Part shown: piece after piece, positions 1-7,211 of the stretch | How positions within the stretch are numbered: position 1 is the stretch's first letter | Layout of the letters: each line of letters begins with the position of its first letter | Source of the DNA: an uncultured Asticcacaulis sp. | GTDB lineage: Bacteria; Pseudomonadota; Alphaproteobacteria; Caulobacterales; Caulobacteraceae | DNA length: 38,122 nucleotides | Direction of reading: 5' to 3' | NCBI GenBank assembly: GCA_936940865.1 | Contig: CAKZJB010000160.1 | Coordinates: 1 to 38,122, forward strand | Program-made: the position numbers and the translations under genes | Notes under the pieces: generated by a model | The model's input: only the letters and a program-made list of their open reading frames with translations | Databases searched by the model: none | Told to the model about the DNA's origin: nothing

Positions 1-2605
1 CGCCGAAGCCCAGACCAAGCCCGCCCCCGCCGACAGCGACACCGTCGTGGTGACCGGCTTCCGCAAGAGCCTGGCCAATGCGCTCGACACCAAGAAGCGC
101 GATATCCGCGTCTCCGACAGCATTTCATCGGAGGATCTCGGCAAGTTCCCGAGCGAAAACATTGCTGAAGCCATCCAGCGCATTCCGGGCGTGCAAATGG
201 CCGACGTCAACGGCCGCGGCGCCACGATCAGCATCCGCGGCCTTGGCCCGCAATACGCGCTGACGACCGTCAACGGCCAGGATTTCAAGAGCGCCGACTT
301 CACCGACGGCTTCCGCTACGACATCATCCAGACCGAACTGGCGGCCGGAATCCAGGTCTACAAGTCGCCGACCGCCGACATGGACGCCGGCGGGCTGGCC
401 GGCACGGTCAATATCGAAACCGTCCACCCGCTCGACCGCAAGGGCCGCCAGATCGTGCTGACCGCCAAGGCGCAACAGTCGCAACTGGCCAACGGCAACG
501 CCACGCCCAAGGTCGGCGTAAGTTACGTCGACCATTTCGACGACGGCAAGCTGGGCGTCTTCCTGGGCTACAGCTACCAGGAACTGACCGACCGCGCCGA
601 CTACCTGTGGATGGATCGCTGGTATAGCTCGACCGGTTCGGCGTCGGACGGCTTCGCCAACGTCATCCCGGCGGGCTACGTGCCGCGCCGCCTCCGTTAC
701 CGCCGCATCGACCGCCAGACCCTGCGCCAGCAGGTCAACGCCGCCGTGCAATACAAGCCCATCGACGGCCTGGAACTGGGCCTGACCGGCATCTACTCCA
801 AGGACAATACGCGCTACGACGTCAACCAGCAGGTCTTCCTGTTCAGCAAGAGCGGCATTGCCGGCGTATCGGGCGACGGTTCGACCGAACTGGTGACGAC
901 ACAGTCGAACTACACGCTGGAAAACAACCGCCAGCAGGAAACCCGCAATCTGGCGACCACGGCATGGACCGGTACGGCCAAATGGACCGGCACGGAGAAC
1001 TGGACGCTGAAGGGCACGGCGCACTATTCCAAGGGCCGCGCGCACCTGACCGAGGAAGCGGCCATCCTGGGCGTTTCGATCGCCTCGTCGACGCTCGACA
1101 TCTCGAACCCCGACGACATCAAGTTCACCGTGTCGAACGACCTGTCGAGCGCCACGCCGTACGCGGCAACCAGCCTGACGCGCAACGAATTCCCCGACGG
1201 CGCGCAGCACGCGGACTATTCGGAAGAAGGCGCCGGCCAGTTCGACGCGAAGCGCGACCTCGACTTCGGCGTGCTGTCCTCGGTCAGCTTCGGGGCCAAG
1301 TACAAGCGCGAGGTCTTCTATCGCTACACGACCCGCCGCGACCTGGGCGGCAATATCGCCGCCGTCTATACGCCCGATATCGCCAGCGACGGCTATCTGG
1401 TTTCCGACTTCCTGAACGGCGACGATTCGGTGCAGCACGCCTGGATCGCGCCCAACATGAAGGCGTACGAAGCCGCGCTTGCCGCCGCCGGCATCACCGT
1501 GCCGACCGTCTGGGCGCCGGAAGACAGCTACAAGGTCACGCGCAACGTCACGGCGCTCTACGCCATGGCCAATCTCAAGGGCGAAATCCTCGGCAAGCCG
1601 TATCGCGGCGACGTCGGCGTCCGCTATGAGGACACCGGCCAGGTGGTCAATGCCAACATCACCTCGGGCAGCAATCCGCTCAACGAAAACGTCGGCAATC
1701 CGATCGGCACGCAGCGCACGCCGATGGATTATTCCAACATCCTGCCGTCGGCCAACTTCGTCGTCGACCTCGACCACGACCTCCTGCTGCGCGTCGCGGC
1801 CGCCAAGGTGCTGGTGCGCCCGATCCTCGACGCCAACAACCCGCTGGTCACCACGGTCTCGACCAGCACGCTGACCGGCGGCGGCCAGCAGTTCACCATC
1901 CAGCTCGGCCAGGCGACGCTCAAGCCCCTGACCGCGGATCAGCTCGATGTCGGACTCGAATGGTACTATGGCACGGGCAACGGCCTGAGCGTCGCCGGTT
2001 TCCTGAAGAACGTGAAGAACGGCACCTATGCCACCACGGTCTGCCCGTCTTCGTTCAACGGCACCGCGCTTTCCGGCACCGCCAGCAACTGCACCGACGC
2101 CAGCGGCAACGAATACCAGATCACCTCGGTCGCCAACGATCCGACGATCGTGAAGATCAAGGGCTTCGAGGTCAACTGGCAGCAGTCCTTCGACATGTGG
2201 CTGCCGGTCAAGGGCTTCGGCGTCATCAGCAACTACACCTACGTCACGCCGTCGAAAAACGGCACGTCGGGCTTCCACCTGGCCAACCTGTCGCAGAATA
2301 CGGTCAACGTCACCGGCTACTGGGAAAACAAGGTGTTCAGCGCCCGCCTGTCGGCCAATTACCGCAGCGCCTACAGCCAGACCAGCGCCGAAAGCTTCTT
2401 CGCGCGTGAAGGCCATACGATCGAGGGCCGGACCCAGTACGACCTGACGCTGGGCTATAATGTCAACGACCGGATGAGCCTGTCCTTCGGCGCCATCAAC
2501 ATCACCAATGCCGAGGAAAAGGCATACAAGGACATCAAGACCCGCTGGCAGATGACAAGCGTCGTCGGCTCCAGCTACTACCTGTCCCTGCAGTACAAGA
2601 TGTAA
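1..2605 (+). CDS. TonB-dependent receptor, 5' end missing
   Basis: Outer-membrane receptor that would bring a ligand too large for porins into the periplasm using TonB energy. The frame is open from base 2 to the TAA at 2603-2605, so the start and signal peptide lie outside the window. About 867 residues are visible. They begin with an Ala/Pro linker and a TonB box (DTVVVTGF), then a plug domain with IPGVQM and the SIRGLGPQYALTTVNGQ signature, then a long beta-barrel ending in an aromatic-terminated strand (YLSLQYKM). The plug pattern is that of the large TonB receptor group common in Caulobacter and Xanthomonas, often tied to plant glycans. The next genes are glycosidases, so a glycan or glycolipid head group is the likely cargo, but specificity cannot be read from the sequence. 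A GTG at 47 lies inside the TonB box and is not the start. Confidence 0.95.
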   Translation, partial: AEAQTKPAPADSDTVVVTGFRKSLANALDTKKRDIRVSDSISSEDLGKFPSENIAEAIQRIPGVQMADVNGRGATISIRGLGPQYALTTVNGQDFKSADFTDGFRYDIIQTELAAGIQVYKSPTADMDAGGLAGTVNIETVHPLDRKGRQIVLTAKAQQSQLANGNATPKVGVSYVDHFDDGKLGVFLGYSYQELTDRADYLWMDRWYSSTGSASDGFANVIPAGYVPRRLRYRRIDRQTLRQQVNAAVQYKPIDGLELGLTGIYSKDNTRYDVNQQVFLFSKSGIAGVSGDGSTELVTTQSNYTLENNRQQETRNLATTAWTGTAKWTGTENWTLKGTAHYSKGRAHLTEEAAILGVSIASSTLDISNPDDIKFTVSNDLSSATPYAATSLTRNEFPDGAQHADYSEEGAGQFDAKRDLDFGVLSSVSFGAKYKREVFYRYTTRRDLGGNIAAVYTPDIASDGYLVSDFLNGDDSVQHAWIAPNMKAYEAALAAAGITVPTVWAPEDSYKVTRNVTALYAMANLKGEILGKPYRGDVGVRYEDTGQVVNANITSGSNPLNENVGNPIGTQRTPMDYSNILPSANFVVDLDHDLLLRVAAAKVLVRPILDANNPLVTTVSTSTLTGGGQQFTIQLGQATLKPLTADQLDVGLEWYYGTGNGLSVAGFLKNVKNGTYATTVCPSSFNGTALSGTASNCTDASGNEYQITSVANDPTIVKIKGFEVNWQQSFDMWLPVKGFGVISNYTYVTPSKNGTSGFHLANLSQNTVNVTGYWENKVFSARLSANYRSAYSQTSAESFFAREGHTIEGRTQYDLTLGYNVNDRMSLSFGAINITNAEEKAYKDIKTRWQMTSVVGSSYYLSLQYKM

Positions 2606-2722
2606 CGCCAACGGCGAGTGGCTTTGACCCGGTCGCCATTGGCGAGCGCGAGGAGCCATGCGGCGTCTGGGCTGAAAACCTTATGCCGACGGCCATTTTT
2701 TGACCGTTGGCATAATGGCCCT

Positions 2723-2754
2723 CACGGCGGCCCGGCCAGGGGCGGGCCACCGTG
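2723..2754 (+). terminator. Candidate terminator hairpin after TonB receptor
   Basis: Arms at 2723-2734 and 2743-2754 (CACGGCGGCCCG / CGGGCCACCGTG) pair at 11 of 12 positions around an 8-base loop. There is no T-run after it, so it may be a 3' end stabiliser or a Rho-assisted terminator rather than a full intrinsic one. Confidence 0.4.
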
Positions 2755-2768
2755 CAATGCGCAACAAT

Positions 2769-2782
2769 GGAATATATATTTC
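2769..2782. promoter_or_regulatory. Weak IolR-type site (GGAA-TATATA-TTTC)
   Basis: One mismatch from GGAA-N6-TTCC, the motif known for RpiR-family IolR proteins. It lies 21 bases upstream of the candidate promoter for the nagX-GH89-GH2 operon. It sits in an A+T-rich block, so chance is a real possibility. Confidence 0.35.
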
Positions 2783-2802
2783 ATTTTATATTATATTTGG
2801 AA

Positions 2803-2831
2803 TTGACGTGCCAATCTTTCGGACGTATCCG
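2803..2831 (+). promoter_or_regulatory. Candidate sigma-70 promoter for the GH89/GH2 operon
   Basis: TTGACG (2803-2808), 17 bases, then TATCCG (2826-2831). The -35 is preceded by GGAA, giving GGAATTGAC, the same nine bases found at the -35 of the second TonB receptor (9900-9908). It is the best match in the region, judged by eye. Confidence 0.4.
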
Positions 2832-2932
2832 TAATGTCCTGAGTTGGTTCCAAAATCGCCGCGGGGATGCGATATTGGTCGCATTCACGCCCGACCACGT
2901 CTCCTGACCCGTTCTCATTCCGGACGGGAACT

Positions 2933-2964
2933 GGCCGCCGCAACCCTGGGCGGCGGCCCTTTTT
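2933..2964 (+). terminator. Intrinsic-terminator-like hairpin in the leader of the nagX-like gene
   Basis: Perfect 9-bp stem GGCCGCCGC (2933-2941) / GCGGCGGCC (2950-2958) with an 8-base loop, followed by CTTTTTG. It lies downstream of the candidate promoter at 2803-2831 and upstream of the start codon at 3014. Either it ends read-through from the TonB receptor or it attenuates the operon. Confidence 0.65.
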
Positions 2965-3013
2965 GTCCCCGCCCGGCCTTCGGGCAAGAAAGCACGAACC
3001 GCATAGATCGGCC

Positions 3014-4129
3014 ATGAGCAAACCCCGTTTCCAATCGCTTGATGTCTTTCGCGGCCTGACGATCTGCCTGATGATCGTGGTCAATACGTCGGGCGCCGGC
3101 GCCGATCCCTTTCCGCTGCTCAGCCACGCCAAGTGGTTCGGCCTGACCATCGCCGATCTCGTCTTTCCGGCCTTCCTGTTCGCCGTCGGCAATTCCATGA
3201 GCTTCGGCGACCCGAAAGCCCTGCCTGCGAACGCGTTTTTCCTGAAGGTGATCCGGCGCGCCGCCATCATCTTCGGGCTCGGCTACCTGATGTACTGGTT
3301 TCCGTTCTTCCATCAGGAGCCCGACGGCCACTGGGCTTTCAACGCCATCGAGCACACGCGCATCATGGGCGTGCTGCAGCGCATCGCGCTGTGCTTCCTC
3401 TTCGCCTCGATTGCCATTCGCTACCTGTCGTGGCGGGGTCTGGCGGCGTTGAGCGCCGTTCTGCTCCTCGGCTATTGGGGGGCGCTGATGGCGTTCGGCC
3501 CGCCGGGAGAGCAACTGAGCCCGCTCGGCAATATCGGCGCGCAGTTCGACCGCGCCGTGCTGGGGATCGACCACATGTACGCCAAGGGCCACGGCTATGA
3601 TCCCGAAGGCCTGTTCAGCACCCTTCCCGCCATAGCCAACGTCATCGCAGGCTTCCTGGCCGGACGCTTCATTGCGTCGCAGCCCGACCGCGCAAAAGCC
3701 GTGCGTACGCTCCTGATGGCCGGCGCCGCCGTACTGGCAGCCGGCTTTGCCTGGAGCCTCGCCTTTCCGTTGGCCAAGCGTCTGTGGACCAGCTCTTTCG
3801 CCCTGGTCAATATCGGCCTCGACCTGGCGCTGCTGGGCGCCCTGATCGCCTATGTCGAGATCGCGAAGCTGCGGTTCGGCGTCTGGTTCTGCGAGGTCTT
3901 CGGGCGCAACCCGCTGGCCATCTACCTCTTCTCCGAGCTCTTCGTCACCGGGCTGCAACTGATCAAGGCGCCGGATGGCAACGGCCTCTACGACTGGGTC
4001 GGCATTCATCTCTTCCAGGCCGCCGTCCCGGGGCCCGTGGGCGCGCTGCTGTGCGCCATCGCCTACATGCTGACCTGCTGGGCCTTCGGCTACATCCTCG
4101 ACCGCAACCGCATCCTCATCAAGATCTGA
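3014..4129 (+). CDS. nagX: NagX/HGSNAT-like membrane N-acetyltransferase (COG4299/DUF5009 type)
   Basis: Predicted multi-pass inner-membrane acyltransferase, 371 residues. The family includes bacterial NagX and human heparan-alpha-glucosaminide N-acetyltransferase, which moves an acetyl group from cytosolic acetyl-CoA across the membrane onto terminal alpha-glucosamine. Visible signatures are SLDVFRGLTICLMIVVN at residues 8-24, followed by SHAKWFGLTIADLVFP; by memory, H38 aligns with the luminal active-site histidine of the human enzyme. Many hydrophobic helices follow, and GRNPLAIYLFSELF lies near the C-terminus. The start at 3014 was chosen because the family begins just before R-x-x-SLDVFRG; residues encoded upstream look non-coding. 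No strong ribosome site precedes it. It lies 24 bases before a GntR regulator and upstream of GH89, whose substrate must be N-acetylated. Transfer to glucosamine is inferred from family and neighbours. Confidence 0.85.
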   Translation: MSKPRFQSLDVFRGLTICLMIVVNTSGAGADPFPLLSHAKWFGLTIADLVFPAFLFAVGNSMSFGDPKALPANAFFLKVIRRAAIIFGLGYLMYWFPFFHQEPDGHWAFNAIEHTRIMGVLQRIALCFLFASIAIRYLSWRGLAALSAVLLLGYWGALMAFGPPGEQLSPLGNIGAQFDRAVLGIDHMYAKGHGYDPEGLFSTLPAIANVIAGFLAGRFIASQPDRAKAVRTLLMAGAAVLAAGFAWSLAFPLAKRLWTSSFALVNIGLDLALLGALIAYVEIAKLRFGVWFCEVFGRNPLAIYLFSELFVTGLQLIKAPDGNGLYDWVGIHLFQAAVPGPVGALLCAIAYMLTCWAFGYILDRNRILIKI

Positions 4130-4153
4130 GGCTCCCCAAATCCGAGCAATGAC

Positions 4154-4930
4154 ATGAGCGATCTTCGTCCCCCGTTTGCCGCCGCCACCCTGTCCTTCAG
4201 CGAGATCGTCGGGCCGCTCGACAAGCAGCGCGGCGCGCCGCTCTACATGCAATTGCAGCGATCCCTGCGCGACGCCATCCATACCCAGGTGCTGGTGCCT
4301 GACGACATGATCCCGCCTGAGCGCGACCTTGCCGTGGAACTCGGCGTGTCGCGCATCACCGTGCGCAACGCCATAGAGGGCCTGGTGGCGGAGGGGCTGC
4401 TCACCCGCAAGCGCGGCGCGGGCACCTTCGTGGCGCCCCGCGTCGAAAAGAACTTCTCCCGCCTGACCTCGTTTTCCGAGGACATGGTCGCGCGCGGCCG
4501 CAACCCGCATTCCGAGTGGCTGTCGAAAAGCGAAGGCGTCGTGACGCCGGAAGAAGCCCTGTCCTTCGGCCTGTCGCCCGGCACGCGCGTCTATCGCTTC
4601 CAGCGCCTTCGCTATGCCGACGGGCTCACCATGGCGCTCGAATATTCGACCGTGCCGGCGCATTGCCTGCCCTCTCCCGACGTCGTCGAAGCCTCGCTCT
4701 ACGCGGCGCTCGAACTGACGGGATATCGTCCTGTCCGCGCGCTGCAACGCCTGCGGGCGCTCGCCTTCGACCCCGACCAGGCCGCGTTGCTGGGCGTGGA
4801 GGCCGGCGATCCCGGCCTGTTCATCGAGCGGCGCGGCTTTTCCGCCGACGGCCAGACCTGCGAACTCACCCAGTCCTATTATCGCGGCGACGCCTATGAC
4901 GTAGTGGCCGAACTCAACGACGCAAGATAA
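4154..4930 (+). CDS. GntR-family (HutC/UTRA) transcriptional regulator
   Basis: 258-residue DNA-binding regulator. Residues about 25-95 form a winged helix with the family pattern PPERDLAVELGVSRITVRNA and the wing GLLTRKRGAGTFVA. Residues about 115-250 resemble a UTRA ligand-binding domain (GTRVYRFQRLRYADGLTMALE). This is the subfamily of NagR, DasR and HutC, whose ligands are often amino-sugar phosphates or small metabolites. It sits between the acetyltransferase and the GH89 gene (9 bases to the next start), so it probably controls this operon in response to GlcNAc, GlcN or a phosphorylated form. The ligand is inference. No operator was identified with confidence; TTGG-TT-CCAA at 2844-2853 is a small inverted repeat in the operon leader worth testing. 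Confidence 0.9.
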   Translation: MSDLRPPFAAATLSFSEIVGPLDKQRGAPLYMQLQRSLRDAIHTQVLVPDDMIPPERDLAVELGVSRITVRNAIEGLVAEGLLTRKRGAGTFVAPRVEKNFSRLTSFSEDMVARGRNPHSEWLSKSEGVVTPEEALSFGLSPGTRVYRFQRLRYADGLTMALEYSTVPAHCLPSPDVVEASLYAALELTGYRPVRALQRLRALAFDPDQAALLGVEAGDPGLFIERRGFSADGQTCELTQSYYRGDAYDVVAELNDAR

Positions 4931-4939
4931 GAGCCCTTC

Positions 4940-7192
4940 ATGACCGGACCGTCCCGCCGTCACCTGATCGCCGCCGCCGCGGCCCTGGCCCCCGTGTCCG
5001 CGCTGGCCAGACCCGGGCCGGCCGACGCGGCAGGACCTGTCCTGTCGCGGCTGCTGGGCCAATCCGCATCGGCCTTTCGCCTGTCGATCGACGCAAGGCC
5101 CGCCACGGCGCCGTGGTACGAAGTCACGGCAAAGGGCGGCCGGGTCGCCGTCAGGGGGTCTTCGAGCATCGCCGCTTTACGGGGGGCCTATGCTTACCTG
5201 ACCGCGACAGGCGCCGCCCAGATGAACTGGGAAGGCGACCGCATCCCATCCGGCCCCATGCCCGATTACCGCGGCAGCCGGGTCACGACACCGTTCCAGC
5301 ATCGCGTCTATCTCAATACCTGCACCTACGGCTACACCACCCCCTTCTGGGATTGGAAGCGCTGGCGGCGCGAGATCGACTGGATGGCGCTGCACGGCAT
5401 CGACATGCCGCTGGCCATGGAGGGCCAGGAATATGTCTGGCATAGGCTGTGGCAGGAACAGGGCCTGAGCCCCGCGGAACTCGACGCCTACTTCTCCGGG
5501 CCGGCGTTCACGCCCTGGCAGCGCATGGGCAATATCGAGGGTTACCAGGCGCCGCTGCCCCCCAGCTGGATCCTGAAAAAACGCGACCTGCAAAGACGAA
5601 TTCTGGGCGCCATGCGGGCCTTAGGCATGGAGCCGATCCTGCCGGCTTTCGGCGGTTATGTTCCCAAGGCCTTCGCCGACAGGCATCCGGAGGCGCGGAT
5701 TTACCGGATGCGGGCGTGGGAAGGGTTCCACGAGACATACTGGCTCGATCCGGCCGATCCGCTGTTCGCCCGGCTGGCCGGACACTTCCTCGATCTCTAC
5801 GAGGCGACCTACGGCAAGGGACGCTATTACCTGGCCGACTCATTCAACGAGATGCTGCCGCCGATCGGCGACGGCCCGGCCGTCAAGGGCGCCTATGGCG
5901 ACTCCACCGCCAATGCGGCGAAGGAGGCCGAGATCGATCCGAAGGTCAAGGCGGAACGGCTGGCCGCCTATGGCAAGCGTATCCACGATTCGATCCGGGC
6001 AAAGCGCCCTGACGCCGTCTGGGTGATGCAGGGCTGGCTGTTCGGCGCCGACCAGAAATTCTGGACCGCCGACGCCATCGCCGCCTTCCTCAAGGATGTA
6101 CCGGACAGCGGGCTGATGGTGCTCGATATCGGCAACGACCGCTATCCCAATGTCCATACGACGGCCGAGGCCTTCCACGGCAAGCAATGGATCTATGGCT
6201 ACGTCCATAACTATGGCGGCTCGAACCCGGTCTATGGCGACCTCGACTTCTACCGCCAGGACACGCCGGCGATCGCCGCCAGTCCGGCGCGCGGCAACCT
6301 GAAAGGCTTCGGCGCCTTTCCGGAGGGGCTCGACACCAATTCGGTCGTCTACGAATATCTTTATGACCTGGGCTGGTCCGGCAGGACGGGGGATCTCGGC
6401 GATTGGTTGACCAATTACACGCGCGCCCGCTACGGCCGGACCTCGCCCGAACTGGTGGCGGCCTGGCTGAAGGTGGCTGACGGTGTTTTCCGCACCCGCT
6501 ACTGGACGCCGCGCTGGTGGCATTCGACGGCGGGCGCCTACCTTTTGTGCAAGCGTCCGGACGTCGCCATGGCCGGATACGAAGGCGCGCCCGGCGATCC
6601 CGCCGCGTTGAAGGACGGCCTGTCGCGACTGCTGCGGCTTTCGCCCCAATATGCCGCCTCGCCGCTGTTCCGCTTCGACATGGTGGAATTTACCCGTCAC
6701 AGCGTCAGCCTCGATCTCGACGATCGCATCAAGGCGGCGATCGCGGCCTATCAGGCCGGCGACAAGGCGGCGGGTGACGCCGGGGCGGCCATCATCACGG
6801 CGAAGGTCACCGCGCTCGACGACCTGATGGGTGCGCAACCGTGGAGCCTCGCCACCTGGATCGCCGAGGCGCGCGCCTATGGCGACACCCCCGCCGAAAA
6901 AGCCTATTATGAAAAGAACGCCCGTGCCCAGGTCACCGTCTGGGGCGGCAGCGGCAATCTTCACGACTATGCGTCGAAGGCCTGGCAAGGGCTATATCGC
7001 GATTTCTATCTGCCACGCTGGACACTGTTGTTCGACGCCTTGCGGGACTCGCCGGGTACACCGTTCGACCAGACGGCGGCAACCGCGAGAATCGTCGCCT
7101 GGGAAAACGACTGGGTGGCGTCGACGACTCCCGTCGTCCGCCGCGTCCCCGACGACCCGCTGAAAGCCGCCGCGGCCCTGCTAAAGATATAA
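4940..7192 (+). CDS. Alpha-N-acetylglucosaminidase, GH89 (NAGLU family)
   Basis: Exported enzyme predicted to remove terminal alpha-linked GlcNAc; 750 residues, a usual family length. The N-terminus has a twin-arginine-like signal (MTGPSRRHLIAAAAAL, ending near PADA). The small N-terminal domain is followed by the NAGLU core: WDWKRWRREIDWMALHGI, then GHs' typical PLAMEGQEYVW and ILPAFGGYVP. Both catalytic glutamates are recognisable: E304 in SFNEMLPP (acid/base) and E462 in FPEGLDTNSVVYEYLYDLGW (nucleophile), by homology to human E316 and E446. It lies between the GntR regulator and a GH2 gene in one plus-strand operon. GH89 acts on N-acetylated, not free, glucosamine, which gives the upstream acetyltransferase a job. 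The natural substrate is not shown by the sequence; heparan-like, mucin-type or inositol-glycan alpha-GlcNAc are all possible. Confidence 0.95.
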   Translation: MTGPSRRHLIAAAAALAPVSALARPGPADAAGPVLSRLLGQSASAFRLSIDARPATAPWYEVTAKGGRVAVRGSSSIAALRGAYAYLTATGAAQMNWEGDRIPSGPMPDYRGSRVTTPFQHRVYLNTCTYGYTTPFWDWKRWRREIDWMALHGIDMPLAMEGQEYVWHRLWQEQGLSPAELDAYFSGPAFTPWQRMGNIEGYQAPLPPSWILKKRDLQRRILGAMRALGMEPILPAFGGYVPKAFADRHPEARIYRMRAWEGFHETYWLDPADPLFARLAGHFLDLYEATYGKGRYYLADSFNEMLPPIGDGPAVKGAYGDSTANAAKEAEIDPKVKAERLAAYGKRIHDSIRAKRPDAVWVMQGWLFGADQKFWTADAIAAFLKDVPDSGLMVLDIGNDRYPNVHTTAEAFHGKQWIYGYVHNYGGSNPVYGDLDFYRQDTPAIAASPARGNLKGFGAFPEGLDTNSVVYEYLYDLGWSGRTGDLGDWLTNYTRARYGRTSPELVAAWLKVADGVFRTRYWTPRWWHSTAGAYLLCKRPDVAMAGYEGAPGDPAALKDGLSRLLRLSPQYAASPLFRFDMVEFTRHSVSLDLDDRIKAAIAAYQAGDKAAGDAGAAIITAKVTALDDLMGAQPWSLATWIAEARAYGDTPAEKAYYEKNARAQVTVWGGSGNLHDYASKAWQGLYRDFYLPRWTLLFDALRDSPGTPFDQTAATARIVAWENDWVASTTPVVRRVPDDPLKAAAALLKI

Positions 7193-7211
7193 ATAAAAAG
7201 AGGAAATGCCC

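Larger units (their letters stand above)
2606..3013. other. 408-base intergenic region between TonB receptor and nagX-like gene
   Basis: No credible gene. It holds two hairpins after the receptor (2681-2715, with TTATGCC/GGCATAA outer arms; 2723-2754), an A+T-rich block with an IolR-like half-palindrome (2769-2782), a candidate promoter (2803-2831) and an intrinsic-terminator-like hairpin (2933-2964) 49 bases before the next start codon. A small hairpin GCCCG-N5-CGGGC at 2971-2985 follows. Confidence 0.6.

Noticed and set aside
125-2659. Very long open frame opposite the first TonB receptor
   Set aside because: It mirrors the codon bias of the receptor gene, gives an Arg/Val/Asp-rich product without any family motif, and has no ribosome site.
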